Assembly (NCBI GenBank): GCA_001447805.1
Contig: CP013099.1
Coordinates: 3,459,181 to 3,523,180, forward strand
Origin: Candidatus Tenderia electrophaga
GTDB taxonomy: Bacteria > Pseudomonadota > Gammaproteobacteria > Tenderiales > Tenderiaceae
Length of the DNA stretch: 64,000 bases
Reading direction: 5' to 3'
Notes under the pieces: model-generated
Databases searched by the model: none
What the model saw: only the letters and a program-made list of their open reading frames with translations
Told to the model about the DNA's origin: nothing
In this document: positions 17,951 through 26,631 of the stretch, one piece after another
Position numbering within the stretch: position 1 is the first letter of the stretch
Layout of the letters: each line of letters begins with the position of its first letter
Position numbers and translations under genes: made by a program

Positions 17951-18117
17951 CGGGCCTTCCATGTATAGGGCTGTTCAATCCCGGTTGCGCGACACGCGCT
18001 CCCCCCTTCCTGTGTTACCTTAGGCGCGACACATCTTTTCACGAGAATCAGTGGCTTGCCGTGGTCGTTGCCGGCGCGCGCCAAGGCATGGCCAGCGCCC
18101 ACACCGCAGGAGGAATA

Positions 18118-19365
18118 ATGTCGTTACCGGATTGGCTCATCCACTGGGCCGATGAGCAGCCATGGGCCTATACCGTGATGGCCCTCGCCGTGCTGCTGGG
18201 CGCGGTCTGGCTCACCAACCTGATCACTAAACACGTGCTGATGCAGTTGGTGCGCCGCATGCTGGCCGCCACCGCGCTCGGCAAAGATCCCACCATCGGC
18301 CTGGAAAAGGTGATCACCCGGCTGGCCCATATCGTGCCCGCCCTGGTGTTGTGGGTGGGCATCGGTGCGGTGCCCGACCTGCCGGAGAGCGCGATCATTG
18401 TGGTGCGCAATGTCAGCAACGCCTATATCGTTCTGACAGTGGCGCTGGCGCTCAGCGCACTGCTGTACACCATCAATGTCATTTACAGTCGCCGACCCGA
18501 AGCCAATGACCGGCCCATCAAGGGCTATCTGCAGGTCATCCAGATCATCGTGTTCGCAGTCGCGACCATCCTGATCATTGCCTCGTTGCTGGATCGCTCG
18601 CCGCTCATCCTGCTGTCCGGTCTCGGCGCCATGGCGGCGGTGTTGATGCTGATCTTCCAGGACACGCTGCTGTCACTGGCCGCCAGCGTGCAGATCTCAT
18701 CCAATGATATGGTGCGGGTGGGCGACTGGATCGAGATGCCCCTGCTCAATGCCGATGGCACCGTCATCGACATCGCCCTGCACACCGTAAAGGTGCAGAA
18801 CTGGGACCGCACCATCACCACCATTCCCACCAAACGCTTGATCGCCGATTCGTTCAAGAACTGGCGCGGCATGGAGGAGAGCGGCGGACGCCGCATCAAG
18901 CGCGCCCTCCATATCGACCAGAACAGCCTTTGCTTTCTTTCCGAGGAAGAACAAGCCAAGCTGCGACGCTTTGCAGTACTGGGCGACTACCTGGACGAAA
19001 AGCACGCCGAGCTGCAGGAGTGGAATGCCAAACTGATCGCCCAGGGGCAGGACCCCATCAACAATCGCCAGGTGACCAATCTCGGCACATTCCGCGCCTA
19101 TATCGTAGGCTACCTGCGGAAGCATGCCGGCGTACATCAGGAGATGACGCTGATGGCTCGACAGCTCAGCCCCGGTCCACAAGGGCTGCCGATCGAAGTC
19201 TATTGCTTTACCCGGTCCACGGCCTGGGTAATCCACGAAGGCGTGCAGTCAGACATCTTCGATCACCTGTTGACGGTACTGCCAGAGTTCGGACTGCGGG
19301 TCTTCCAGCAACCCAGCGGACCCGATGTGCGCATGGCGCTGGCGCGCATCGATATGGGCAACTAA
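18118..19365 (+). CDS. MscS-family mechanosensitive channel (YbdG-like)
   Basis: 415 aa from ATG 18118, four bases after AGGAGG; a longer open frame to 17824 crosses repeat debris and was rejected. Five hydrophobic spans precede residue 185 (e.g. AYTVMALAVLLGAVWLTNLI and IQIIVFAVATILIIASLLD). The pore helix/beta region then reads LSGLGAMAAVLMLIFQDTLL and SLAASVQISSNDMVRVGDWI, the MscS signature. The soluble C-terminal domain continues to residue 415. Length and the long insertion in the C-terminal domain match E. coli YbdG (MscM). It protects against hypo-osmotic shock in the inner membrane. Confidence 0.88.
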   Translation: MSLPDWLIHWADEQPWAYTVMALAVLLGAVWLTNLITKHVLMQLVRRMLAATALGKDPTIGLEKVITRLAHIVPALVLWVGIGAVPDLPESAIIVVRNVSNAYIVLTVALALSALLYTINVIYSRRPEANDRPIKGYLQVIQIIVFAVATILIIASLLDRSPLILLSGLGAMAAVLMLIFQDTLLSLAASVQISSNDMVRVGDWIEMPLLNADGTVIDIALHTVKVQNWDRTITTIPTKRLIADSFKNWRGMEESGGRRIKRALHIDQNSLCFLSEEEQAKLRRFAVLGDYLDEKHAELQEWNAKLIAQGQDPINNRQVTNLGTFRAYIVGYLRKHAGVHQEMTLMARQLSPGPQGLPIEVYCFTRSTAWVIHEGVQSDIFDHLLTVLPEFGLRVFQQPSGPDVRMALARIDMGN

Positions 19366-19400
19366 AAAGGGCTGCGCGCCCTTTAAGGATAACGGGGTAC

Positions 19401-19491
19401 GGGATCAATAGCGGATCAATGCGGATCACTAGCGGATCGGATCAATAAGATGGATCAATAGGGCCGGATTGACCCCATTGATCATTGATCC
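19401..19491. repeat. Cluster of short GGATCAAT repeats
   Basis: Six imperfect units of GGATCAAT or close variants follow one another at intervals of about 10 bases (19402-19460), then a TTGACCCCATTGATC motif and an inverted ATTGATCC. They lie downstream of the MscS gene; 19366-19739 has no gene on either strand that I can support. The units share their core with motifs at 17933, 28475 and 31283. Confidence 0.5.
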
Positions 19492-19739
19492 GAGTAAAGC
19501 AGAGAAATCCGGACTGAAGCCGCCATTTTAACCCAAAAATTGAGCCGTTAAGCACGATTTTGGGGCCCGGTTTCAGGATCAATATTCGATGAATCATATG
19601 GTTACGGCGGTCCGACCCTGGGCGGCTGCCCCCGGGGTGATAAACACCGTTCAATCGACGCTGTCTATTGTCAAATAGGTGGACTATCCTGACTGTCCGT
19701 CCGCAAATAATGCACAAAAACTGGCTTTGGAGATGAATT

Positions 19740-21050
19740 ATGAAACGATTCGGAATTTGGGTTTTGGCTGCATTATTCGGCGGCCAATTGGTTGGAATCT
19801 CACAAAATGCCTTGGCCCAGGCCAATGACCGGGAAGAGAGCCAAGGCATTGTTCTTCTGCGTTCTCTGCCGACGCTTAGCGACCATCACAGCGTCGCGAT
19901 CATAGAACTCGATCCCGAAGCCGAGACTTTTGGCGACATCATTCATGAGCATGAAATCGAAATCGAAGGGATGAAAGAACCGCTCCACCATCTCTACTAC
20001 AGCCCGCAAGGGCGTCTATATGCGACCGGTCTCGACGCCGCATGTAGTCTCGCGGAAATCGGTCTCCACCGGGGGGCGACCGGTTCGCCGAAGATCACGG
20101 GAGTGGACTGCATCGACACCAAAGGCATGACGGTCGGCGAAGACATCATGTGGCATATGTCCAAGGGGACCGAGTACATGTTCGTCACCTTCATGGGCGG
20201 CACCGGCGGCGATGACGGCGGGGCACTGGGTGTCTTCGATGCGCAGACCAACGAGGTCGTCAAGATCATCGAGGCCCGCAAATCGCAAGTTGGCGATGGC
20301 AAGCCTTATATCATGTATCCGCATGGCATCTCGGCCTATCAGGATCGCATGGTGATCTCCTCCACGATTCATCCGGATCTGGCCACCGGGGTCGGCAATA
20401 CGATCACCATCATTGACTTGAATACCCTCGAGCCCATCCAAACAATCACGGTGGAGGACGCGAAGCCGGTTGGCTTCCCGTCGTCGCCGGTCGAGGTGCT
20501 CTTTGTGCGTCCGTCTATCCATCCGGAGGCTGAACCGGCGGTTCTGGTCAACACGATGTTCGGCTTCGAGACCTGGAAGATTCCCTACGACGCCGATTCC
20601 AAAGAGTTCGGAACGCCTGTGGTCGTCTACAGCGGGGTTGAGAACAACACCGGTGTACCGCTGGAGTTCTATGGCAACAAAACCGATCTGTTCATCAGCC
20701 ATGCCTTGCCCGGGGTCGTGAAGCGCTATGATCTGTCGAAGCTCCCAGATTTGGTGCCGAGCGGCCCCGATATCGTCGCTGATCCTGGCGCGCATCATCT
20801 GATCTTCTATACGTCGAAATCGGGGCGTAATCTGATCGCCGTGCAGAACAATCTGTTGAATCTGGGGAACGCCGCGGACAAAGATCCGACCGACATAGAC
20901 TTTATCGCTTCGGTGAACGCACACACGATCAGCGTTCACGATCTCGAAACCGGCAAACGTCTTGCAACGGTGAATTTCAAGCAGCGTTATAAAAAAGGTG
21001 TGGAGTACGTCGATGCCTTGTTCGGTTCGGGTTTCGTCCACCATCACTAG
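19740..21050 (+). CDS. Periplasmic beta-propeller protein of an MbnP/MbnH-type operon
   Basis: 436 aa. Signal peptide ends at LAQA (residues 1-27). The mature part is made of repeating beta-sheets with GNTITIIDLNTLEPIQTI, GALGVFDAQTNEVVKII and HTISVHDLETGKRLATV, i.e. YVTN/WD40-like propeller blades. Conserved-looking His residues occur in EPLHHLYYSPQG, YPHGISAY, PGAHHLIFY and at the very end (VHHH). The size, the His pattern and the neighbouring di-haem gene recall the copper-containing methanethiol oxidase/selenium-binding protein group, but I cannot confirm this by eye. GGAG precedes the ATG. The next gene begins on the base after its stop. Confidence 0.7.
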   Translation: MKRFGIWVLAALFGGQLVGISQNALAQANDREESQGIVLLRSLPTLSDHHSVAIIELDPEAETFGDIIHEHEIEIEGMKEPLHHLYYSPQGRLYATGLDAACSLAEIGLHRGATGSPKITGVDCIDTKGMTVGEDIMWHMSKGTEYMFVTFMGGTGGDDGGALGVFDAQTNEVVKIIEARKSQVGDGKPYIMYPHGISAYQDRMVISSTIHPDLATGVGNTITIIDLNTLEPIQTITVEDAKPVGFPSSPVEVLFVRPSIHPEAEPAVLVNTMFGFETWKIPYDADSKEFGTPVVVYSGVENNTGVPLEFYGNKTDLFISHALPGVVKRYDLSKLPDLVPSGPDIVADPGAHHLIFYTSKSGRNLIAVQNNLLNLGNAADKDPTDIDFIASVNAHTISVHDLETGKRLATVNFKQRYKKGVEYVDALFGSGFVHHH

Positions 21051-22205
21051 GTGATTTCAAAGATTCGTCTTAACGTTTCGACAAGAGTAAAGGCGCTTTT
21101 CATCGGCGGTATCGGCCTTGTGGCTGCTGCCGCCGCTGGCGTGTATTTCTTACAGTCTCCTCCGGAGCCGACGCCGGTGGCCGATTTTTCGGCGCCCTTT
21201 GTGTTCGGGAAATTTTCGATTCCGAAGGATAATCCGCTGACCGAGGAAGGCTTCGAACTCGGTCGCCGGCTTTTTTACGATCCGCGCCTGTCAGGGCCAA
21301 ACACCACCTCTTGCGCCAGTTGTCATCTCCAAAAGCTCGCATTTACCGATGGGCTCGCGAACTCCGTCGGGGTGCACGGTGGCCAGACGGCGTTCAGTTC
21401 AATGAGCCTGGTAAACCTGTTATGGGGCCCTCAGCAGTTCTTTTGGAACGGCCGCGCGCAGAGTCTGGAAGACCAAGTTCTGCGTCCGATTCAGGATCCG
21501 ATCGAAATGGACCAGGACCTCGAACGCCTCGTCGAGGAGCTCCGCGAAGACGAGGTTTATCAACAGCTTTTTCGTGTTGCCTATGGCGGGGTTTCAGCCG
21601 ACGCCATAGCTAAGGCCCTGTCGACTTTCATGAGGATGCTGATTTCATCGAACTCGAAGTATGATCAGTTCCTGCGCGGGGAGCTCAGGCTGAGTGAACA
21701 GGAGGAGCTGGGCCGGAAGTTGTTCGTTGCGCATCCCGACGTCTCCGCATCCTTGCGCGGCGGCAATTGCGTCGACTGTCATGCGCAGTTCCATACCGCA
21801 GGGTTCTCCGACGGTCTCGACGGCTTCAGCAACAATGGATTGGACGTGGATGAAGACCTGCGGCCGGGGTTGATGACGGTGACCGGAAACTCTTCGGACC
21901 GTGGCAAGTTCAAGGTGCCGAGCCTTCGAAATATTGCGGTCACAGCGCCGTATATGCATGATGGCCGTTTCGCGACGCTGGAGGAGGTCATGGAACACTA
22001 CAATCGAAGGATTCAACATAGCGAAACGGTCAGTCCATTGATCCTGCAGGCCGACAACCAGAAGATCGACCCCGATGCGGCACAGGGATTGAATCTGGGG
22101 CCCGACGAGGTCGAGGCGATTATCGCGTTTCTCCATACCCTCACCGATGAACACTTTCTGTCGGATTCGAGATTCTCGGATCCGTTCGCCGGGGAACGCG
22201 AATGA
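21051..22205 (+). CDS. Di-haem cytochrome c peroxidase/MauG-family protein, MbnH-like
   Basis: 384 aa starting with GTG directly after the propeller stop. An N-terminal anchor or uncleaved signal spans residues 14-35. Haem site 1 is C88-A-S-C91-H92 in the context CHLQKLAFTDG; haem site 2 is C240-V-D-C243-H244 followed by AQFHTAGFSDG. The segment VPSLRNIAVTAPYMHDGRFATLE, read in two parts, is the standard second-domain signature with its Met/His ligand region. Members either reduce peroxide or, like MauG and MbnH, oxidise tryptophan in a partner protein. Its 4-bp overlap with an MbnP-like gene makes the second role the better guess. Confidence 0.9.
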   Translation: MISKIRLNVSTRVKALFIGGIGLVAAAAAGVYFLQSPPEPTPVADFSAPFVFGKFSIPKDNPLTEEGFELGRRLFYDPRLSGPNTTSCASCHLQKLAFTDGLANSVGVHGGQTAFSSMSLVNLLWGPQQFFWNGRAQSLEDQVLRPIQDPIEMDQDLERLVEELREDEVYQQLFRVAYGGVSADAIAKALSTFMRMLISSNSKYDQFLRGELRLSEQEELGRKLFVAHPDVSASLRGGNCVDCHAQFHTAGFSDGLDGFSNNGLDVDEDLRPGLMTVTGNSSDRGKFKVPSLRNIAVTAPYMHDGRFATLEEVMEHYNRRIQHSETVSPLILQADNQKIDPDAAQGLNLGPDEVEAIIAFLHTLTDEHFLSDSRFSDPFAGERE

Positions 22206-22930
22206 AAAAGTCATTTATGCTTGGCTGGGGTGTCGGCATGTTGGCCGCCGCCGCTGTTGCGGCGAGCGTTTACTGGTGGAGCCGCCCGACACAACTATCC
22301 CTGGTGTTTGCCGTAGAATTGGATGGTGCGCCGCTGGCCTTTGACGAGTATCGATACGACAACCCCGGCGGCGAGGGGACGTTCAAGATCAACGACTTCC
22401 GGTTCCTCGTTTCGAACCTGGTATTGGAGGGCAGTGGCGGTCGGTATGCTGTGCCCGACAGCTATCATCTTGCCCGTTTCGATAATGCCGCCCGGACTTA
22501 TGAAATTCGAATAGCCGAGATTCCTCTTCGACAGGTGGAAACGGTTCGGTTCTCGATCGGGGTCGACGAGAAGGCAAACACCTCGATCATGAGCGTGGGC
22601 GACCTGGACCCGAATAGCCGAATGGCCTGGAATTGGGAGATCGGGTACAAATTCATCCTGCTCGAAGGGGCGTTGAAAACTGCCCGGGAAAGCATCCCCC
22701 TGGCCTATCACGTCGGCTTTAGTGAAAACCGCCGCGACTTCGTTTTCAAAGCATCCGAACTTCAAACGCATGCCGGAGACGAACGCCTGTTTCTCAATGT
22801 CGACGTTATGAAGCTGTTCGTCGGCGATAAAAGGATCGATCTTTCGCAGATGCCATCCGTGATTATGAACAAAGAGGATGCCCGAACGGTCGCGGATAAT
22901 TACTCGGCATTGATCGCCCCCGTGGAATAG
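22202..22930 (+). CDS. MbnP-family copper-binding-type periplasmic protein
   Basis: 242 aa. An N-terminal membrane anchor lies at residues 7-27. The beta-sandwich shows the family landmarks in order: KINDFRFLVSNLVLEG (about 62-77), DSYHLARFD (H89), VRFSIGVDEKAN (about 115-126), GDLDPNSRMAWNWEIGYKFI (133-152, W143 and W145) and AYHVGF (H170). In MbnP of methanotrophs one tryptophan of the MxWxW region is turned into kynurenine by MbnH and helps bind Cu(I); the matching Trp residues are present. Unlike the four-Cys subgroup it has no cysteine at all. Translationally coupled to the di-haem gene (4-bp overlap). No methanobactin genes are nearby. Confidence 0.82.
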   Translation: MKKSFMLGWGVGMLAAAAVAASVYWWSRPTQLSLVFAVELDGAPLAFDEYRYDNPGGEGTFKINDFRFLVSNLVLEGSGGRYAVPDSYHLARFDNAARTYEIRIAEIPLRQVETVRFSIGVDEKANTSIMSVGDLDPNSRMAWNWEIGYKFILLEGALKTARESIPLAYHVGFSENRRDFVFKASELQTHAGDERLFLNVDVMKLFVGDKRIDLSQMPSVIMNKEDARTVADNYSALIAPVE

Positions 22931-22972
22931 CGAGCGCCTCTATAGTTTCCGGTTAGAGTAATAGGGGACCAA

Positions 22973-23167
22973 AATGGCACTACTTAAGCGGATTGAATTG
23001 CCAATTCAATAAGTTATCGACGGGTGCCTAGTAATTTCTTTTTACCCAATCTTATCTACGGTCAGTGAGTTGTGGGGGGGTTAGTCAAATTGCCGTTCGA
23101 AACCGGCACCGTCACTCACGTCATAACACAATGTATTTATTATATATTTCTTTAAGTAAGTGCCATT
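22973..23167. mobile_element. MITE-like relic with ends of the neighbouring IS4-type element
   Basis: AATGGCACTACTTAAG at 22973-22988 is the left end of the IS at 23179 with one base missing. TTTAAGTAAGTGCCATT at 23151-23167 is its right end with one change. The 160 bp between them do not encode anything and share only scraps (ACCGGCACC) with the IS. Inside is a 9-bp-arm palindrome ATTGAATTGCCAATTCAAT (22992-23010). Its right end is followed by TATCTGACC, the target sequence of the next IS. Confidence 0.55.
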
Positions 23168-23178
23168 AGTATCTGACC

Positions 23179-24683
23179 CGAATGGCACTTACTTAAGCCC
23201 AAGCACTTGATTATCAAATAGAAAGACCGGCACCATGGTAGGGTGTAAATCGCCAAACCCACAACCTACCAAAAGGAACCGGTCTCGATGAAGCTTAGCC
23301 ATACTGCCAAAAAACATCAACATACTCGAGTTGAGGCATACCGTGGAAACAGCAACAGCTATCGTTTCTTCAATCTTCTCACCAGCGACACGCTGCTGGA
23401 CAAAGTGGAAGCGCTCTTGCCCGAGCACCGGGAACGCCTCTATCCACCTACGGAAACCTTATCCATGTTCCTGGCCCAAGCCATGAGCGCCGATCGTTCC
23501 TGTCAGAGCATTGTTAACCAGGCAGCAGTCCAGCGACTCGCCGGCGGGTTTAGCGCCCGAAGCACATACACGGGTGGCTATTGTCGTGCCAGGCAACGGT
23601 TGCCTTTGACGATGGTCGCAGAACTGACCCAACATCTGGGCGACCAGCTTGACGAACGAGCGCCTGATGAATGGCAATGGCAGGGTCGACACATCAGGAT
23701 TATCGACGGCACCACCGTCACGATGCCCGACACGGCTGCCAACCAAGCCGTATTCCCACAACAACGCGGTCAACAGCCTGGTTTAGGGTTTCCCATTTGT
23801 CGCATCGTCGGCATCACCAGTCTGGCCAGCGGTGCGCTATTGAATGCAGCGATCGGCCGTTTCAACGGCAAGGGGGGTGACGAACAAACCCTGTTGCGCG
23901 CCATACAGAACACCTTGCAGCCCGGCGATATCGCGCTCGGCGATGCCTTCTTTGCCACCTATTTCTTTATTGCCGCCATGCAGGCCGACGGGATCGATAT
24001 TCTAATGGAGCAGAACGGTTCCAGAAAGCGCGTGACAGATTTTCGTCTCGGTCAAAGGCTGGGAGAACGCGATCATCTGATCCTGATCGACAAGCCCAAG
24101 CGACGACCGGAGTGGATGAGTGAAGAGGACTATAACGCGGCGCCAGAAAGACTCACGGTCAGGGAATTCCAGGCCGGCGGCAAAACAATGATCACGACTT
24201 TGGACGATCACAACAACTACCCGAAAGAGAAGCTAAAAGCCCTGTACAAAATGCGCTGGCATATCGAGCTGGACCTGCGCAACATCAAAGACACTATGGG
24301 CATGAATGTGCTCAGTTGCAAAACGCCCGAGATGGCGATCAAGGAAATATGGATCCATCTACTTGCCTATAACCTGATCCGCCTCATGATGGCACAATCC
24401 GCCTTGCTGGCGGATATCAGCCCAAGACGTATAAGTTTCAAGCACTGCTTGCAGATATGGCTGATCTATCTACAAAACGCGCAGTATTTGGATGATGAAT
24501 ATATCGGTTATTTATTCCGCATGATGGTGCAGAAAAAGGTGGGGAATCGTCCCGGCCGAATCGAACCGAGAGCGGTGAAGCGAAGACCGAAAGCCTATCC
24601 CTTATTGACGAGAACACGGCATGAAGCAAGAGCGGAAGTGATGAAAAATGGTCACCCTAAGAAGCTTAAGTAAGTGCCATTCG
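23179..24683 (+). mobile_element. IS4-family element A, copy 1
   Basis: 1505 bp with 19-bp perfect terminal inverted repeats CGAATGGCACTTACTTAAG and its reverse complement at 24665-24683. The direct 9-bp duplication TATCTGACC flanks it (23170-23178 and 24684-24692). A second copy lies at 28494-29998. Confidence 0.9.
23288..24673 (+). CDS. IS4-family transposase (element A, copy 1)
   Basis: 461-aa DDE transposase filling the element; its last codons reach the right inverted repeat. The first catalytic Asp is in IRIIDGTTVTMPD, the second in ALGDAFFATYF, and the Glu in the IS4 signature YKMRWHIELDLRNIK, which fits Y-x2-R-x3-E-x6-K exactly. It catalyses cut-and-paste transposition of its own element. 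It differs from the second copy at two residues (I instead of V in LILIDKP, and A instead of T in EDYNAAP). It looks intact and active. Confidence 0.93.
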   Translation: MKLSHTAKKHQHTRVEAYRGNSNSYRFFNLLTSDTLLDKVEALLPEHRERLYPPTETLSMFLAQAMSADRSCQSIVNQAAVQRLAGGFSARSTYTGGYCRARQRLPLTMVAELTQHLGDQLDERAPDEWQWQGRHIRIIDGTTVTMPDTAANQAVFPQQRGQQPGLGFPICRIVGITSLASGALLNAAIGRFNGKGGDEQTLLRAIQNTLQPGDIALGDAFFATYFFIAAMQADGIDILMEQNGSRKRVTDFRLGQRLGERDHLILIDKPKRRPEWMSEEDYNAAPERLTVREFQAGGKTMITTLDDHNNYPKEKLKALYKMRWHIELDLRNIKDTMGMNVLSCKTPEMAIKEIWIHLLAYNLIRLMMAQSALLADISPRRISFKHCLQIWLIYLQNAQYLDDEYIGYLFRMMVQKKVGNRPGRIEPRAVKRRPKAYPLLTRTRHEARAEVMKNGHPKKLK

Positions 24684-25097
24684 TATCTGACCCTGTTTTC
24701 GCTCCCTTCACGTTAGGTGTGGATGAAAAACACATGAATTTAGTAAATTGGAAAATAATATTTAATATTTGGGGAGTTATTTTCGTTCTCACAATTATTT
24801 CTAATTTATCTGAAGGAACAATTGATATTTTTAATACCGTGATATTAGCAATTGGCTTAACTGGGTTATATGGTTTGGCTTATGAAAAAGCAATTTGGTC
24901 ACAAAGATTCTGGAAAATATTCTTTATAGCCTTATTGGCATTAACTGGCATTATTTTTGTAATGGTAGGTCTGTCCGTGGTTGTTGACTTATCTAGCCCT
25001 AGTGAAGAGGTTCAGTCATCTGGTATATCTGTATGGCAAGTTTTAATTGGGGGTATATATTTAGTTTTTTATTTCCTCCAAATTTATGGGTTGTACT

Positions 25098-26370
25098 CAC
25101 TGCTGTCCCATAAACATGGAATAAAAAAGGCTTAAATCCCAACAAGTTGTTACAATGAAAGTGCGACCAAACACTGTAATAACAGAGAGATTTAAGCCAT
25201 GGCACATCATAATACTATTTTCGCACAATTGCTAAAATTCGTACCGAGACATGAATTTGAAAGCCTCTCAAAAACGCATCATGAAGGTAGACAGTTGCGG
25301 AAAACAAGCCGCTGGTCCCAGTTTGTCGCGTTGTCTCTGGGGCAATTGGCAGGCCGCCATAGCCTAAGGGATATTGAGAGCAATATGAGCGCACAATCCA
25401 GTCGTCTTTATCACTTAGGAGCCAAACCCATTGCACGCTCAAGCCTGGCCAGATTAAATGAAAAGCAACCTGCTAAGTTATATGAGGCCTTGTTTGCAAA
25501 GCTTTATGCCAACTGTCAGAAGCTGACGTCCGGCCACCGGTTCCGTTTCAAGAACAAGCTCTATTCATTAGACGCCTCCTTGATTGACTTATCACTAAAA
25601 ATATTTCCCTGGGCCCACTATGCCTTGGGAAAATCAGCAATGAAACTCCACCTGAGTTTAGATCATGATGGATACATCCCGAATTTCGCAGCTATTACCG
25701 AAGGTAAAGCATCCGATATAGAAATAGGGAGAACACTCCACTATAGCAAAGGCAGCATCGTCGTCTTTGACAAAGGATATACGGACTATGAATGGTTTAA
25801 GGCCCTTAATAACAAGGGTATTTTCTTTGTTACCCGGATCAGGAAGAATGCCATATGGAAGATTGAAGAGCGAAGAGCCGTCGATAAATCCAAAGGACTG
25901 ACATCGGATCAAACAATCGTTTTAACAGGTGTTAAGCCAAAAAAGATCGGCATGCCAAAGCTACGACGAATTGGCTATCGAGATCCTGAGAGCGGAAAAG
26001 CCTATGAGTTCCTGACAAATAATTTCGCTTTAAGTGCACAGACCATCGCAGAGATTTATAAAGAACGGTGGCAAGTAGAATTATTCTTCAAATGGATCAA
26101 ACAAAATCTAAAGATCAAGGCCTTCGTGGGCAATAGCAAGAATGCCATTATGACGCAGATATGGATCGCGCTCTGTACCTATTTGATACTGGCCTATTTG
26201 AAATTCAGTGCCAAGCTAGGATGGTCCTTACAAAGTATGTTGCGATTATTGCATCTGAATTTGTTTCTACGAAGAGACCTGATGGCATTACTTCGTGGTG
26301 ATCCGCCAAAACAAAATGCTCTGGAAATACGGCAGCTATGCTTGGTGTAAAAGTTTATGGGACAGCAGTG
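25098..26370 (+). mobile_element. IS4-family element B, copy 1
   Basis: 1273 bp with 18-bp perfect inverted ends CACTGCTGTCCCATAAAC (25098-25115) and its complement (26353-26370). It is flanked by the 9-bp duplication GGTTGTACT (25089-25097 and 26371-26379) and interrupts a membrane protein gene. An apparently identical copy is at 30008-31280. Confidence 0.93.
25199..26350 (+). CDS. IS4-family transposase, DUF4372 type (element B, copy 1)
   Basis: 383 aa. The N-terminal DUF4372-like region (MAHHNTIFAQLLKFVPRHEF, FVALSLGQLAGRHSLRDIE) is followed by the DDE domain: LYSLDASLIDLSL for the first Asp, IVVFDKGYTDYEWF for the second, and YKERWQVELFFKWIK for the Glu, matching Y-x2-R-x3-E-x6-K. Distinct from element A in sequence and size. 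Protein identical to copy 2, so both insertions are recent. Confidence 0.93.
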   Translation: MAHHNTIFAQLLKFVPRHEFESLSKTHHEGRQLRKTSRWSQFVALSLGQLAGRHSLRDIESNMSAQSSRLYHLGAKPIARSSLARLNEKQPAKLYEALFAKLYANCQKLTSGHRFRFKNKLYSLDASLIDLSLKIFPWAHYALGKSAMKLHLSLDHDGYIPNFAAITEGKASDIEIGRTLHYSKGSIVVFDKGYTDYEWFKALNNKGIFFVTRIRKNAIWKIEERRAVDKSKGLTSDQTIVLTGVKPKKIGMPKLRRIGYRDPESGKAYEFLTNNFALSAQTIAEIYKERWQVELFFKWIKQNLKIKAFVGNSKNAIMTQIWIALCTYLILAYLKFSAKLGWSLQSMLRLLHLNLFLRRDLMALLRGDPPKQNALEIRQLCLV

Positions 26371-26631
26371 GGTTGTACTTGTATTCGTATAAACGCGATT
26401 CTATCTGGGCGAATACACCTAACCATACCAATTAGTTCGGACAGTCTTCCGCGGTGCTCGTTTGTGGCCGAATGCTACAAGGAGGGTGTTCAAAACTCTG
26501 TGTCAACCAACGCTCAAAGCGCCAGATGGTCATCCAAGCGCCCCCAAAATAATCTTTAAAACGTCAATCCGCACCATTACAAGGCACACGCCGTTGCCTT
26601 AACTTACGCGAGTCAGACCCCGCCCAGGTCT

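Larger units (their letters stand above)
24734..26435 (+). pseudogene. Four-span membrane protein gene split by an IS insertion
   Basis: The AT-rich gene starts at ATG 24734 and is cut at 25097 by element B. Removing the IS and one 9-bp duplication restores a continuous frame: from IYGLY it continues LYSYKRDSIWANTPNHTN to TAG at 26433-26435, giving 142 aa. Membrane segments: IWGVIFVLTIISNL, VILAIGLTGLYGLA, IFFIALLALTGIIFVMVGLSV (split here as one span) and VLIGGIYLVFYFLQIYGLY. In the present state the frame runs 13 codons into the IS and ends SLLSHKHGIKKA. Family unknown. Its base composition differs sharply from the chromosome, so it was probably brought in with the island. Confidence 0.8.

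Noticed and set aside
19442-19849. 135-codon minus-strand frame before the propeller gene
   Set aside because: It runs through the short GATCAAT repeats and the signal peptide of the real gene on the other strand.
26415-26460. ACCTAAC near the end of the split membrane gene and GTTAGGT before its start, resembling integron core sites
   Set aside because: No paired stem links them and such 7-mers are common by chance.
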